Source of the DNA: an uncultured Spartobacteria bacterium
Lineage (GTDB): Bacteria; Verrucomicrobiota; Verrucomicrobiia; Chthoniobacterales; Terrimicrobiaceae
DNA length: 26,346 bases
NCBI GenBank assembly: GCA_937960895.1
Contig: CALCJD010000038.1
Coordinates: forward strand, 1 to 26,346
Direction: 5' to 3'
Below are positions 1-7,900 of the stretch, one piece after another. The first letter of the stretch is position 1, and each line of letters opens with the position of its first letter. The notes under the pieces were generated by a model. The model saw only the letters and a program-made list of their open reading frames with translations, did no database searches and was not told where the DNA came from. The position numbers and the translations under genes are program-made.

Positions 1-1
1 C

Positions 2-160
2 CAATCTTCACGAAGGGAAGACGAAGGCGGGAAAGGGGCGGTGGCCGTCGATAATATGACGGAGAAGATTGTGAACGGTGATCGGGCGAATGATGTTGGC
101 GTATCGGTGCTGCCGAGTGCAGATTTGTTGCCGGAATGGCGGAAGCTGCATCATCCATGA
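2..160 (+). CDS. C-terminal end of an unidentified protein (partial)
   Basis: An open frame runs in from the window edge for 52 codons and stops at TGA 158-160. Its residues (for example AVDNMTEKIVNGDRANDVGV and LLPEWRKLHHP) look like ordinary protein rather than GC-rich noise. The stop overlaps the ATG at 157 of the next gene (ATGA), the usual arrangement of translationally coupled genes, and this is the main reason I believe the frame. The pattern of a helix followed by a strand rich in V/L/P resembles the last segment of LacI- or GntR-type sensor domains, but that is only a weak impression. No function is assigned. Confidence 0.45.
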   Translation, partial: QSSRREDEGGKGAVAVDNMTEKIVNGDRANDVGVSVLPSADLLPEWRKLHHP

Positions 161-1269
161 GACGCGACGCTGGAGAGGTGATTTTGCCGCAAAGGAACGC
201 AAAGACTGCAAAGAGAATACAGAGCGCCTTTTTTTTGTGTTCTCTGCGTTCTTTCGCGGCCAACCGGCTTCGTTTCCTTTTTTGGCGTATTTTGCGCGGT
301 TCGCGGTTGTCCTGCCTGTTTCTCCTGTTCCTCCCCTTTGGAGGGTTGGCCCAATCGAAGACGGACATTTCTCACGGGGTGAAGCTGATCGAGCGGGTGG
401 TGGAAACCGGGGTGGCGGACCAGCCGGAGCTGCAGTTGATCCTGAGGCTGCCGCCGGGACACACGCCGGAGGCTCCGACAGCGAAAGGCGTGCTGGCCTT
501 TTGCACGTGGCAGGGAGAGGCGGATTCCTTGCGAAGCCGGCTGGCGAATGATTCCGATGGCTTGGTGCGTTACGCCCGAAAACATGGGCTCGCTCTGCTG
601 ACCTGGAACACGGCGACGCTTTGGAAGACGGGGAAAAGCTACAATCAGATCGGGCGCCGGGAACAGCAAGGGTTGCGCGATGATTTTGACAAGGTGGCCC
701 GGGCCTGGAAAAGCGGGGTGGGGAAGTTGTGCCGTGAGCAGGGGCTGCCGCAGGATGGGTTTCTTTTGTACGGGATCTCGCGCGGAGCGCATTGGAGCGG
801 GCGGCTCGCGTTGAGGGCACCGGAGATGTTCCTGGCCGTGCACATCCATGTGGCCAACAGCTACGATAAACCGTCGCCATCGGGCGCGCTTCCGCTCTGG
901 CTGGTGAGTTCAGGAGACCTGGATGTGGGCCGGAACAATGCCCTGGCCTTCTACCGGGAATGCCGGGCGAAGGGGTTCCCGATGATCCTGAAGGTGGTGA
1001 ATGGATTGGGGCATTCGGATCATCCCGAGGTGAGCGCGCTGCGGACGGCGTTTTTTGATTATGCTCTCGGACTGAAGGATGAAGCAGCGAGTGCGCGGGC
1101 GACTCCGGGGCAGTTGATGCTTGCGGGGCTGGCCTCCGGGCAGTTGACTGGCGATGTGCTGTCGCAGGAGGTTTACCGGGGAGCGGAGGCGGCGAAGATT
1201 CCTGAGAACCAGAGAGTGGCGTTGCCCGAGGAAGGTCTGGCGCGGGTGTGGGGGTTCCTGAGGAAATGA
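157..1269 (+). CDS. Secreted alpha/beta hydrolase-fold protein
   Basis: The protein has about 370 residues from ATG 157, which overlaps the preceding stop; an in-frame ATG at 136 and a TTG at 307 are alternatives. A hydrophobic stretch (SCLFLLFLPFGGLAQ, residues about 52-65) looks like a signal-peptide core ending in a cleavage site, so the mature protein is probably exported. The nucleophile elbow is G-I-S-R-G with Ser208. Asp254 in GDLDVG and His286 in GLGHSDH are plausible triad partners in the right order and spacing for an alpha/beta hydrolase. The substrate is unknown; esterase or depolymerase-like enzymes have this size. Oddly, residues about 8-50 are encoded by a dispersed inverted repeat, so the native N-terminus may start downstream of it. 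The O-antigen-ligase-like gene follows on the same strand. Confidence 0.7.
   Translation: MRRDAGEVILPQRNAKTAKRIQSAFFLCSLRSFAANRLRFLFWRILRGSRLSCLFLLFLPFGGLAQSKTDISHGVKLIERVVETGVADQPELQLILRLPPGHTPEAPTAKGVLAFCTWQGEADSLRSRLANDSDGLVRYARKHGLALLTWNTATLWKTGKSYNQIGRREQQGLRDDFDKVARAWKSGVGKLCREQGLPQDGFLLYGISRGAHWSGRLALRAPEMFLAVHIHVANSYDKPSPSGALPLWLVSSGDLDVGRNNALAFYRECRAKGFPMILKVVNGLGHSDHPEVSALRTAFFDYALGLKDEAASARATPGQLMLAGLASGQLTGDVLSQEVYRGAEAAKIPENQRVALPEEGLARVWGFLRK
175..310 (+). repeat. Dispersed inverted repeat of the CGCAAAG type
   Basis: The left arm, starting at about 187, reads GCCGCAAAGGAACGCAAAGA. The right arm, ending at about 280, reads in reverse complement GCCGCGAAAGAACGCAGAGA. The two arms are therefore imperfect inverted copies about 35 nt long around a T-rich centre, and a further degenerate TTTTGCGCGGTTCGCGG segment follows. 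Low-complexity iterations of CGCAAAG like this are a familiar intergenic repeat style in some PVC genomes (general knowledge). Here the element is read through as coding sequence for the N-terminus of the hydrolase. Confidence 0.6.
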
Positions 1270-1307
1270 AGTGGCCGGGAGCCGGGGAACGAATGGAAGG
1301 GGAGGGA

Positions 1308-1440
1308 TCACGCGGAGGCGCGGAGACGCGGAGGGGTGCCGTGCCGCGGGCGCCGTTCGCGGCTTTGCGCTTGGGGAATCAGGCCGTTGCCACGCACTCT
1401 TTGCAGGGCGGAAATTTCCATGTGCCACGACTTTGGCGGC
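1308..1440 (+). repeat. Dispersed CGCGGAG-type repeat between two genes
   Basis: The sequence begins ACGCGGAGGCGCGGAGACGCGG (about 1314-1336) and is followed at about 1356-1374 by GTTCGCGGCTTTGCGCTT, which resembles a degraded right arm of the same family as the element at 175-310. The stretch between the hydrolase stop (1269) and the start of the membrane protein (1451/1454) contains no convincing gene. In-frame translation of it gives an arginine/glycine-rich sequence typical of such repeats. Confidence 0.5.
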
Positions 1441-1453
1441 AACGGGAATTGTG

Positions 1454-2746
1454 ATGATTTTTTTCGCAGCACGACCGGATTTTGGTTTTGGCAATCCGAA
1501 TACGGCGGCGGCTTTTTTTGCCCTGCTGGCGGTGGGGCTCTGGGGATGCTGCGTCGGCAATTGGCCCTGGCGTAAAGAACGAGCCCGCATATGGTTCTGG
1601 TTCTGTCTGGTTCTGAGCACCCTCCTTGGCGGCCTGATCGTGGCCACGGCTTCGCGGGGTGGCCTGGTGGCTCTGGTGGCGGGGCTGTGCGCGTGCTGGA
1701 TCGCGGCGGGAGTTCCCAGACCCGGCATACGGCGCCTGCCCGGTGTGTTGGCCTCGGTCTTGATCTTGGCCGGAATGGCGGTCTCTGGTCGGATGGGAGC
1801 CCGGGTGGCCGGTTCATCGCTGGAAGACGGGTCCATCACGAGCCGGCTGACGATTTACGCCCAGGTTCCGGCCATGATGGCCGCCGCGCCGGGAGGCTGG
1901 GGGGCGGGAAAAGCGGCGGAGGCTTATCATAATTGGTTTCAGGCAAAGGAGGATACGCGCATTTACAAACATCTCGTTTCCACTCATGCCACCTGGCTGG
2001 TGGAGGCGGGGTGGGGACTTCGACTGGCGTATGTGTGGGGCTGGCTGGCGGCCCTTCTGCTCTGTTGGAGGACTTCGGCGGCATTTGGCGTTTGGGTGGC
2101 CTTTGGTGTGGCGGGAGTTTTCAGTCATGTGGGGGCGGATAGTCGGCTGTGGGTGTTGCCGGTGGGGGCGGGAATTTGGGCGCTGGCGCAGCGGGTTTTT
2201 CGGCGTGAGCTGCCGCCGTTCCGGGCGTGGGTTGTCTGCACGCTGCTGGCGGGGTTGCTGGTGGGAGCCCTGGCTGGACTGGGTGCCTGGCAGGCTCCGG
2301 GCGTTCGTTATTATGGCGGGCACTTGACCGCGGGAAATGAGCCGGCGGTGGTATGGTTTTGGTCACCCGATCCAGTCGTGCTGGGCCGCGCTTACGGAAA
2401 ACTCGTGCGAGGGCAAGGTTCCGCGGGAGTTTTTTGGGAGGAGGGAAACTTCCTGCCAGACCTGCCGTTCAGGCTGGTTCTCTCCGGGAATCCCGAAAGA
2501 CTCCCGCTGGTCAAAAAAGAATATGATTTGATCTGGCTGAATCCTCCGGGACGCCTGAGCGAGCCTCAACGGGCCATGGTGGAAAAAGCGAGCCGGAAAG
2601 TCATTTTATGGGGGGAGTTGAGAACAGACGCCGGCGCACGGGAGATAAAAGCGTGGGTGACCGGGTTGGCCAAGAGTGAGTGGAAGGATATTTCGGGAGC
2701 GGGCGCGTTGTTGTGGAAACTCCCGAACCTTTCTGGGGCTGAATGA
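1454..2746 (+). CDS. O-antigen ligase/polymerase-like membrane protein with C-terminal soluble domain
   Basis: The protein has 430 residues from ATG 1454 (GTG 1451 is equally possible); in-frame sequence further upstream is repeat-derived. Residues about 1-320 hold roughly eight hydrophobic helices. Two hallmarks of the Wzy_C/O-antigen ligase family are visible: GFGNPNTAAAFF close to the N-terminus and TASRGGLVALV around residue 60. Family members typically carry several more helices before the NPN segment, so this protein is either a short variant or truncated at its 5' end near the repeat. After the last helix (about 285-305), some 130 residues form a soluble domain (GVRYYGGHLTAGNEPAVVWF onward) that I do not recognise. 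A role in ligating or polymerising surface glycan is inferred from the family. It lies downstream of the hydrolase, separated by about 180 nt. Confidence 0.7.
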   Translation: MIFFAARPDFGFGNPNTAAAFFALLAVGLWGCCVGNWPWRKERARIWFWFCLVLSTLLGGLIVATASRGGLVALVAGLCACWIAAGVPRPGIRRLPGVLASVLILAGMAVSGRMGARVAGSSLEDGSITSRLTIYAQVPAMMAAAPGGWGAGKAAEAYHNWFQAKEDTRIYKHLVSTHATWLVEAGWGLRLAYVWGWLAALLLCWRTSAAFGVWVAFGVAGVFSHVGADSRLWVLPVGAGIWALAQRVFRRELPPFRAWVVCTLLAGLLVGALAGLGAWQAPGVRYYGGHLTAGNEPAVVWFWSPDPVVLGRAYGKLVRGQGSAGVFWEEGNFLPDLPFRLVLSGNPERLPLVKKEYDLIWLNPPGRLSEPQRAMVEKASRKVILWGELRTDAGAREIKAWVTGLAKSEWKDISGAGALLWKLPNLSGAE

Positions 2747-2755
2747 TTTCTGTCT

Positions 2756-2785
2756 GCGCGAATGCCGGGACTTTTCGCTTCGCGC
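2756..2785. terminator. Possible shared hairpin between convergent genes
   Basis: GCGCGAA (2756-2762) pairs with TTCGCGC (2779-2785) across a 16-nt loop in the 44-nt gap between the O-antigen-ligase-like gene (+) and the ABC permease gene (-). There is no clear T-tract on either side. It is therefore only a candidate terminator, supported mainly by its position between convergent genes. Confidence 0.3.
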
Positions 2786-2790
2786 GAGGC

Positions 2791-4497
2791 TTAAACCCGG
2801 AAGATGGCTCCAAGTTTTTTACCAAGGATCAGGCTGGCGCCGAGAATGCAAATGCCGAGGAAAACCATGGCCCAGACGCCCAGTGCGCTGGCGATGAATC
2901 GTCCGTCGCCGAGCAGATTGTAGAGCTCGTAAATGGCTTTCGTGATGGGAAAATCCTCCTGCTTCTGGGCGAGGATGAGGCTGTCGCTGACTTCCAGCAT
3001 GGCAAAGCTGAAGGCGAGCAGGCCGCCCGCCATGAGGTTGGCGGCGATGAGGGGAAGGGTGATTTTGCGCAGGGCCTTGAAAGGCGGGCACCCGAGATTT
3101 TGCGCGGCTTCCTCCAGCGTCACGCTGGTTTGCTGGAAGCCCGCCGCGGCGCTGCGCACCACATAGGGCAGGCGGCGCACACTGTAGGCGATGACCAGGA
3201 TCATGAGCGGGTCCACCTTCGGATCCAAGAACGAGAAGAGCTTGCCACTTTGGGTCATGGCCAGATACCCGAAGGCCAGGACGAGTCCCGGCACGGCGAG
3301 GGGCAGCATGGCCATCGTGTCGAGAAATTGGCGGCCGGGAAGTTTGGTGCGGGTGACGACCCAGGCGATGGCGATGCCCAGGACGATGTCGATGAGGGTG
3401 GCCAGGGAGGCGTATTTGAGGCTGTTCTGGATGGAGGGGAGCGTCAGGTCGTGGCCGAGGGCCTGACGGAAATGCTCCAGCGTCCAGCCCGACGGAAGGA
3501 TCGTGCCGTACCAGTCCCGGGAGAAGGCCACCAGAATCACGCCCAGATGGGGCAGGATGGCGAGGAAGGTGATGAAGGCGAAGAAAAGCGCGATCAGCCA
3601 TCCGCCCAGCGGCGTGGCGGGTCTCGGTCCGCCCTGGCTGGTGGCCTTGGCCATCATGGCATGACCGGCCCGTCCCAAGGTCGCCTTGCTCAGCACGTAA
3701 AGGAGCACCGTGGAGACCAGCATGACCACCACCAGCGCATAGGGAAACGGATTGCCGCCGATTTCCTTGAGGCCGTTGAAAATCTGCACCGAGGTCACGC
3801 GGTTGAAGTCGAACATGAGCGGCACGCCGAGCTCGGTGAAGGCCCAGATGAAGACGATGATGCCGCCGGCGAAAAACCCCGGCATGATGAGGGGGAGGGT
3901 GATTTTCCGGAATTTCCGGAAACCGGTGCACCCGAGGTTTTCCGCGGCCTCCTCCATGGCGGGATCCACGTTGGCCAGTGCGGCGACAAGATTGAGATAA
4001 AGAATCGGATACAGGTGCAGGGCGTTCATCACCACCACGCCGAAGAGGCGGCTCTGGCCCAGCCAGTCGACGGGATGGACCGGGTTCATGAGGTGCAGGG
4101 CGATGAGCAGGGCGTTGAGCGCACCCTCCTGGCCGAGGATCTGCTTCACCCCGATGGCGCCCACGAAGGGCGGCAGGATCATCGGAATGAGAATCAGCGC
4201 GGTGAAGAGATTCTTCGCCGGGAAAAGGTACCGGTCTGTGAGCAGGGCGAGCGGCAGGGCGATGGCCGAGGTGAGCAGCGTGCTGAAGACGGCCATCAAC
4301 ACGGAATTTCCCAATCCCTCGAGGTAGATGGGATTGCGGAACACCTCGATGACATACGCCATGGTGAAGCCGCCGCCGGGATTGCGGAACGCGCCGCCGA
4401 GGGTTTCCCAAATGGGCAGGGCAAAGAAGCAGAGGAAATAAAGGCCGGTGAGGACATAGACGGCCTTGGGTCCGAGGGAGCGGGATCCGGAGTTCAT
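2791..4497 (-). CDS. ABC transporter permease, two permease domains fused (Fbp/iron-type)
   Basis: A 568-residue inner-membrane protein with two binding-protein-dependent transport permease domains in one chain. Each domain carries the EAA loop that docks on the ATPase: EEAAENLGCTGFRKFRKITL in the first half and EEAAQNLGCPPFKALRKITL in the second. About twelve hydrophobic helices are visible. This fused arrangement is typical of FbpB-like ferric iron permeases and related importers. The ATG overlaps the stop of the solute-binding protein gene (ATGA at 4494-4497), so the two are translationally coupled in the order ATPase, binding protein, permease. The substrate cannot be read from the sequence; iron(III), thiamine and phosphonate relatives share the architecture. 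Confidence 0.9.
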   Translation of the reverse strand: MNSGSRSLGPKAVYVLTGLYFLCFFALPIWETLGGAFRNPGGGFTMAYVIEVFRNPIYLEGLGNSVLMAVFSTLLTSAIALPLALLTDRYLFPAKNLFTALILIPMILPPFVGAIGVKQILGQEGALNALLIALHLMNPVHPVDWLGQSRLFGVVVMNALHLYPILYLNLVAALANVDPAMEEAAENLGCTGFRKFRKITLPLIMPGFFAGGIIVFIWAFTELGVPLMFDFNRVTSVQIFNGLKEIGGNPFPYALVVVMLVSTVLLYVLSKATLGRAGHAMMAKATSQGGPRPATPLGGWLIALFFAFITFLAILPHLGVILVAFSRDWYGTILPSGWTLEHFRQALGHDLTLPSIQNSLKYASLATLIDIVLGIAIAWVVTRTKLPGRQFLDTMAMLPLAVPGLVLAFGYLAMTQSGKLFSFLDPKVDPLMILVIAYSVRRLPYVVRSAAAGFQQTSVTLEEAAQNLGCPPFKALRKITLPLIAANLMAGGLLAFSFAMLEVSDSLILAQKQEDFPITKAIYELYNLLGDGRFIASALGVWAMVFLGICILGASLILGKKLGAIFRV

Positions 4498-6056
4498 TGT
4501 CCTTCCTTCGCCAGCCGCATGGCTCGGCGGTATTGCGTGCGGAAACGTTCGCCGAGCTCCGCGGCCAGTTGCACTTCGGTGAGCGGCGTGGAGCCGCGCA
4601 GGGCGGGTCGGATGGTGTTCATCGCCGCCTGGTAATCGATGGCGGAAACATCCAGGAACGTGGCGGTCGCCTTGGGCGGAAAATTGGCGGCGATGAGCGC
4701 CTGCCAGGCGGCGACCTGTTCGTCATGGGAATCGATGCAGCTCACGCGAATGATGAAACGCAGCGCGGAAAACAAGGGTCCGGTCCACGCCTCGTGATAG
4801 GTGAACGCCTTGGCCTCCTCGTAGGGAAAGGTGTCGGGGTCGCTGCGATAGGCGGCGTATTCGGGGGCGTAGAGTTCCTTGCGGACGGGAAGGCGGCGGA
4901 TGGCGTATTTGACCGGTCCGCCCGGCGTGCCGACCTTGAAGTTCCAGAGTTTCTGTCCGTCGATCGACAGCACAAAGGCGATGAATTCCTTTGCCACATC
5001 GGGATTCGGCGCGCCGCGAAGAAGCCCGATCGGATCCACTCCCACGGAGGATCCGCCGACGGGGGTGAAATATTGCAGGCGGGACGGGCCGTCGTCCACC
5101 CTGACCGCCTCGCTCTGGTAACGGCCGTAGAAATCGATGCACATTCCGATGGCCGCGTCCCCCAGCGACACGTCGAGCGGCACCTTGCCGGCGGCATCGG
5201 CGAAATACCGCGAATTGGCCGAGGCTTTCAGGATGAGCTGCATGCCGCGCTTCCAGCCTTCGGACAGCGCGTCTTCCGTGGTCTCGCCCCGGCCCACGAC
5301 CTCCTGCATCTGCTGCTGGATGACCATTTCAAAGGCCTTGGCAATGGAGCCGCTCTTGGTGGGATCGGCGAGGGCGACCTGATGGAGGAATTTCGGATTG
5401 GTGAGGTCGGTCCAACCCGCCGGAAGGACCTCCACCCCGAGCCGGCGCAGGGAGTCGGAGTTGTAACAGATGCCGAATGACGAAAGGCACGTGCCGATCC
5501 AGCGTCCCTGCGGATCATAATAGGGTTCGCCCGACACCGAGGCCGGAATGCTCGCGTCGGTGAACCAGTCGGGATGCGCGGCGATGATCCCGGAGTCGAC
5601 CAGATGGCCGGCCTTGGTTTGCATGATGAAATCATACGCCCCGCCGCCAAAAAACAGGTCGATGCCGACGCCGACGTTTGAATTCAGGAAGGCCTGCCGG
5701 ACCGGCGAATCGGTGTGGTGATTCCTGAAGGCCGCGGCGGTTTCGTCGTTCCAGGCGTGGCCCTGCGAGAGCCAATATTGCTTGAAGCTGTTGTAGAACT
5801 CCCCCTCGAGGAATTTCGCGATCTCACTGGTTCCGCCGATGATGCGCCAGTCGATCCGCACGGTGCGGCCGGTCTTGGCCTTGTAATGCTCCCCGAAGGC
5901 GCGGCTGAACTCGTAGCGAATGGCTTCGTTGTGCGGACTGATGATGACGAGGGTGTCGTCCGCGGAGGCGAGCAGGTTTTCCTTCGGCTTGAGGAGAAAG
6001 GGCAGGGCCAGGATGGCGCCGAGGGCGGCGAGAACGATGAGAACGCGCGCAGTCAT
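4494..6056 (-). CDS. ABC transporter extracellular solute-binding protein
   Basis: A 520-residue protein with an N-terminal hydrophobic segment (VLIVLAALGAILALPFLL, residues about 5-22) acting as signal or anchor. It continues with LVIISPHNEAIRYEFSRAF, the characteristic opening of iron- and aminoethylphosphonate-type binding proteins (SBP_bac_6-like). Further typical stretches are GIDLFFGGGAYDF, YYDPQGRWIG, and DPIGLLRGAPNPDVAKEFI near the middle. It is clearly longer than the usual 330-360 residues of the family, with additional sequence in the N-terminal half and a long C-terminal helical part. It would deliver the ligand to the fused permease encoded immediately downstream. The ligand is unknown, and the window holds no metabolic gene that would indicate it. 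Confidence 0.85.
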   Translation of the reverse strand: MTARVLIVLAALGAILALPFLLKPKENLLASADDTLVIISPHNEAIRYEFSRAFGEHYKAKTGRTVRIDWRIIGGTSEIAKFLEGEFYNSFKQYWLSQGHAWNDETAAAFRNHHTDSPVRQAFLNSNVGVGIDLFFGGGAYDFIMQTKAGHLVDSGIIAAHPDWFTDASIPASVSGEPYYDPQGRWIGTCLSSFGICYNSDSLRRLGVEVLPAGWTDLTNPKFLHQVALADPTKSGSIAKAFEMVIQQQMQEVVGRGETTEDALSEGWKRGMQLILKASANSRYFADAAGKVPLDVSLGDAAIGMCIDFYGRYQSEAVRVDDGPSRLQYFTPVGGSSVGVDPIGLLRGAPNPDVAKEFIAFVLSIDGQKLWNFKVGTPGGPVKYAIRRLPVRKELYAPEYAAYRSDPDTFPYEEAKAFTYHEAWTGPLFSALRFIIRVSCIDSHDEQVAAWQALIAANFPPKATATFLDVSAIDYQAAMNTIRPALRGSTPLTEVQLAAELGERFRTQYRRAMRLAKEGQ

Positions 6057-6141
6057 GCGTTGGTCAACCGCCGGAGCGGGAAGGCGGCGATCCGGGACCC
6101 GGCCCCGGAAAAACCCTTTCTGCCGGCCTCGTGACGCCCGT

Positions 6142-7212
6142 TCATTTTCTCAATACGACCACATCCTCCGGATCCGCGCTGGCGAAGAGGTCGTGATCCG
6201 TCGTGCGGTCGGCGACGTGGGGGTTCAATTCGAAGATCTTGAGCTGATGGCCGCCCGCGTTGAACTGATACTGGGCGACTTCGCCGAGGTAAAGGGATTC
6301 CCCGATGCGGCCGCGGGCGGAATTGACGGGGGCGGGCTCGGCGGTGAGCTTCCAGGCCTCCGGGCGGACGGACAGCGTGACGGACTCGCCTGCGGACGGA
6401 TGCCAGTCCGGATCGCTCACCGCACCCTCGAAGCGGCCGACTTCGGTTTCCACCAGCGCGGACGAACCGGAGGCGGACACGACCTTGCCGGGAAGGAAGT
6501 TGGTTTCGCCGATGAAATCGGCCACCACGCGGGAAAGCGGACGACGGTAGACTTCCTCCGGTTTTCCAATCTGGGCGATCCGGCCGCCTTCCAGGATGGC
6601 CATGCGATCGGAAATGGAAAGGGCTTCCTTCTGGTCGTGCGTGACGTAAATCGCGGTGAGGCCGAATTCCTTGCAGACGCGGCGGATTTCCGTGCGCATC
6701 TCAAGGCGCAGCTTGGCGTCGAGGTTGGAAAGGGGTTCGTCCAGAAGCAGGGCGCGGGGCCGGATGACCAGCGCGCGGGCCAGGGCCACGCGCTGTTGCT
6801 GACCGCCCGAAAGCTGGGCGATCTTGCGCGAGGCGTACTGCTCCATTTTCACCGAGGCCAGGGCCGCCGCCACGCGCTGCCCGATTTCTGCGGGGGGAAC
6901 CTTGCGCTCCTCGAGACCGAAGGCGACGTTTTTGGCCACGGTCATGTGCGGCCAGAGCGCGTAGCTCTGAAACATCATGCCCGTGTTCCGCTTGTGGGGC
7001 GGAAGGGTGGTCACATCCTCGTCGCCGAAGAGAATGCGGCCGCCCTCGGGAATGTAAAAACCCGCGATATTGCGCAGAAGCGTCGTCTTGCCGCACCCGC
7101 TGGGTCCCAGAAGGAAGAAAATTTCGCCGGGCTCGATCTTGAGTGAGATTCCATTCAGCGCGACCTGCTCGCCGAACTTTTTAACGAGATTGTCGATCGT
7201 GATGGAAATCAT
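6142..7212 (-). CDS. ABC transporter ATP-binding protein (PotA/FbpC type)
   Basis: A 356-residue cytoplasmic ATPase that powers the importer encoded downstream. It shows Walker A GPSGCGKTT (residues 36-44), a Q-loop around MMFQSYALWPHMTV, signature LSGGQQQRVALARAL (about 133-147), Walker B ALLLDEPLSNLDAKLR and the switch histidine in TAIYVTHDQKEAL. The C-terminal 110 residues form a TOBE-like regulatory domain (SVRPEAWKL, IGESLYLGEVAQYQ). This length and domain order are those of the iron, spermidine and putrescine import family. It is the first gene of the operon; the binding protein gene starts 85 nt downstream. A candidate promoter lies just upstream. Confidence 0.92.
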   Translation of the reverse strand: MISITIDNLVKKFGEQVALNGISLKIEPGEIFFLLGPSGCGKTTLLRNIAGFYIPEGGRILFGDEDVTTLPPHKRNTGMMFQSYALWPHMTVAKNVAFGLEERKVPPAEIGQRVAAALASVKMEQYASRKIAQLSGGQQQRVALARALVIRPRALLLDEPLSNLDAKLRLEMRTEIRRVCKEFGLTAIYVTHDQKEALSISDRMAILEGGRIAQIGKPEEVYRRPLSRVVADFIGETNFLPGKVVSASGSSALVETEVGRFEGAVSDPDWHPSAGESVTLSVRPEAWKLTAEPAPVNSARGRIGESLYLGEVAQYQFNAGGHQLKIFELNPHVADRTTDHDLFASADPEDVVVLRK

Positions 7213-7224
7213 CGGCCCCGCGTA

Positions 7225-7253
7225 GTCCTAATGAGTTGGAAATCGTTCGGCAA
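7225..7253 (-). promoter_or_regulatory. Candidate sigma70-type promoter of the ABC operon
   Basis: On the minus strand, TTGCCG (7253-7248) is separated by 17 nt from TAGGAC (7230-7225), which ends 12 nt before the ATG at 7212. The spacing is ideal and the -35 half is good; the -10 half is only fair. If used, the mRNA leader would be only a few nucleotides long, in line with other genes in this window. Confidence 0.4.
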
Positions 7254-7268
7254 TAACGAAAAAGGCGG

Positions 7269-7748
7269 CTACGGAAGACCGGGCAGCTCCACGGGGATCT
7301 TGACCACGACCTTGCGCAACGGGGCGGGGGTGCCGACGGCCACCTTGGGACGATGGGCTTCCCCGGGCAGGAAAATGACAAAGTCGCCGGGGCCCAGCAC
7401 CAATTGGGTGGCCGGCCCGGCAATCGGGGCAAACAGCTGCGCATCGGCTTCCGGTTTGACCACGGTGGGCTCTCCCAGTTTTTCCACCCCGATGAAGTCG
7501 ATGCCCTCGGTGCCCTCAATCAGATATTGGAGGTCGATGGTGGCGGTATGGTTTTCCCACTTGCAGAGCTCCCGGGCCTGGGTGGTGTAGCCTTGTACAA
7601 TCGCCAACCAGCCCGGCTCGCCCAACTCGTGGGTGCCCTCCCGGAAGGCGCCGACATGAGCGGTGATCCAGGCGAGGGATTTTTGAAAGACCGGCGCGTT
7701 GAGAAAGGGCTGCCAGTCGGCCGGTCGGGAGAGACGGGAAAAAAACAT
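7269..7748 (-). CDS. YhcH/YjgK/YiaL family protein
   Basis: A 159-residue cytoplasmic protein of the YhcH/YjgK/YiaL (DUF386) family of small cupin-like barrels. The family signature is visible as WENHTATIDLQYLIEGTEGI in the middle, and as GPGDFVIFLPGEAHRPKVAV followed by RKVVVKI near the C-terminus; the conserved Glu, His and Asp residues are the presumed metal ligands. Relatives are linked to handling of sugars and sialic acids, for example as mutarotase- or isomerase-like proteins, but the activity of this one is not evident. An AGGA 7 nt before the ATG supports the start. It is followed on the same strand by the ABC operon after 56 nt, which has its own candidate promoter, so membership of one operon is uncertain. 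Confidence 0.88.
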   Translation of the reverse strand: MFFSRLSRPADWQPFLNAPVFQKSLAWITAHVGAFREGTHELGEPGWLAIVQGYTTQARELCKWENHTATIDLQYLIEGTEGIDFIGVEKLGEPTVVKPEADAQLFAPIAGPATQLVLGPGDFVIFLPGEAHRPKVAVGTPAPLRKVVVKIPVELPGLP

Positions 7749-7832
7749 CCGGTCATCCTGAGGCCCGCCGTGGGAGGATTCAAGCGGGTTCGTTGACGGG
7801 TTGCCGCAAATCGCCGGAACCGGGCAGCCGGA

Positions 7833-7885
7833 AGCCCGCGGTCGGGGCGTTGTGTTCCGCTTCTCCCGGGAGCCCGCGGTCGGGG
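7833..7885. repeat. Short direct repeat
   Basis: The 15-mer AGCCCGCGGTCGGGG occurs at 7833-7847 and again at 7871-7885 in the 152-nt gap between the hpt stop and the YhcH start. Both copies contain a CCCGCGG core. The function is unknown; it may be a small slippage duplication. Confidence 0.45.
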
Positions 7886-7900
7886 TGGCCGGACAGGGGC

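Noticed and set aside
2743..4635. A 630-codon plus-strand frame
   Set aside because: It is antisense to the fused permease with its two EAA loops, and its product is dominated by Asp, Glu, Gly, His and Gln without any domain.
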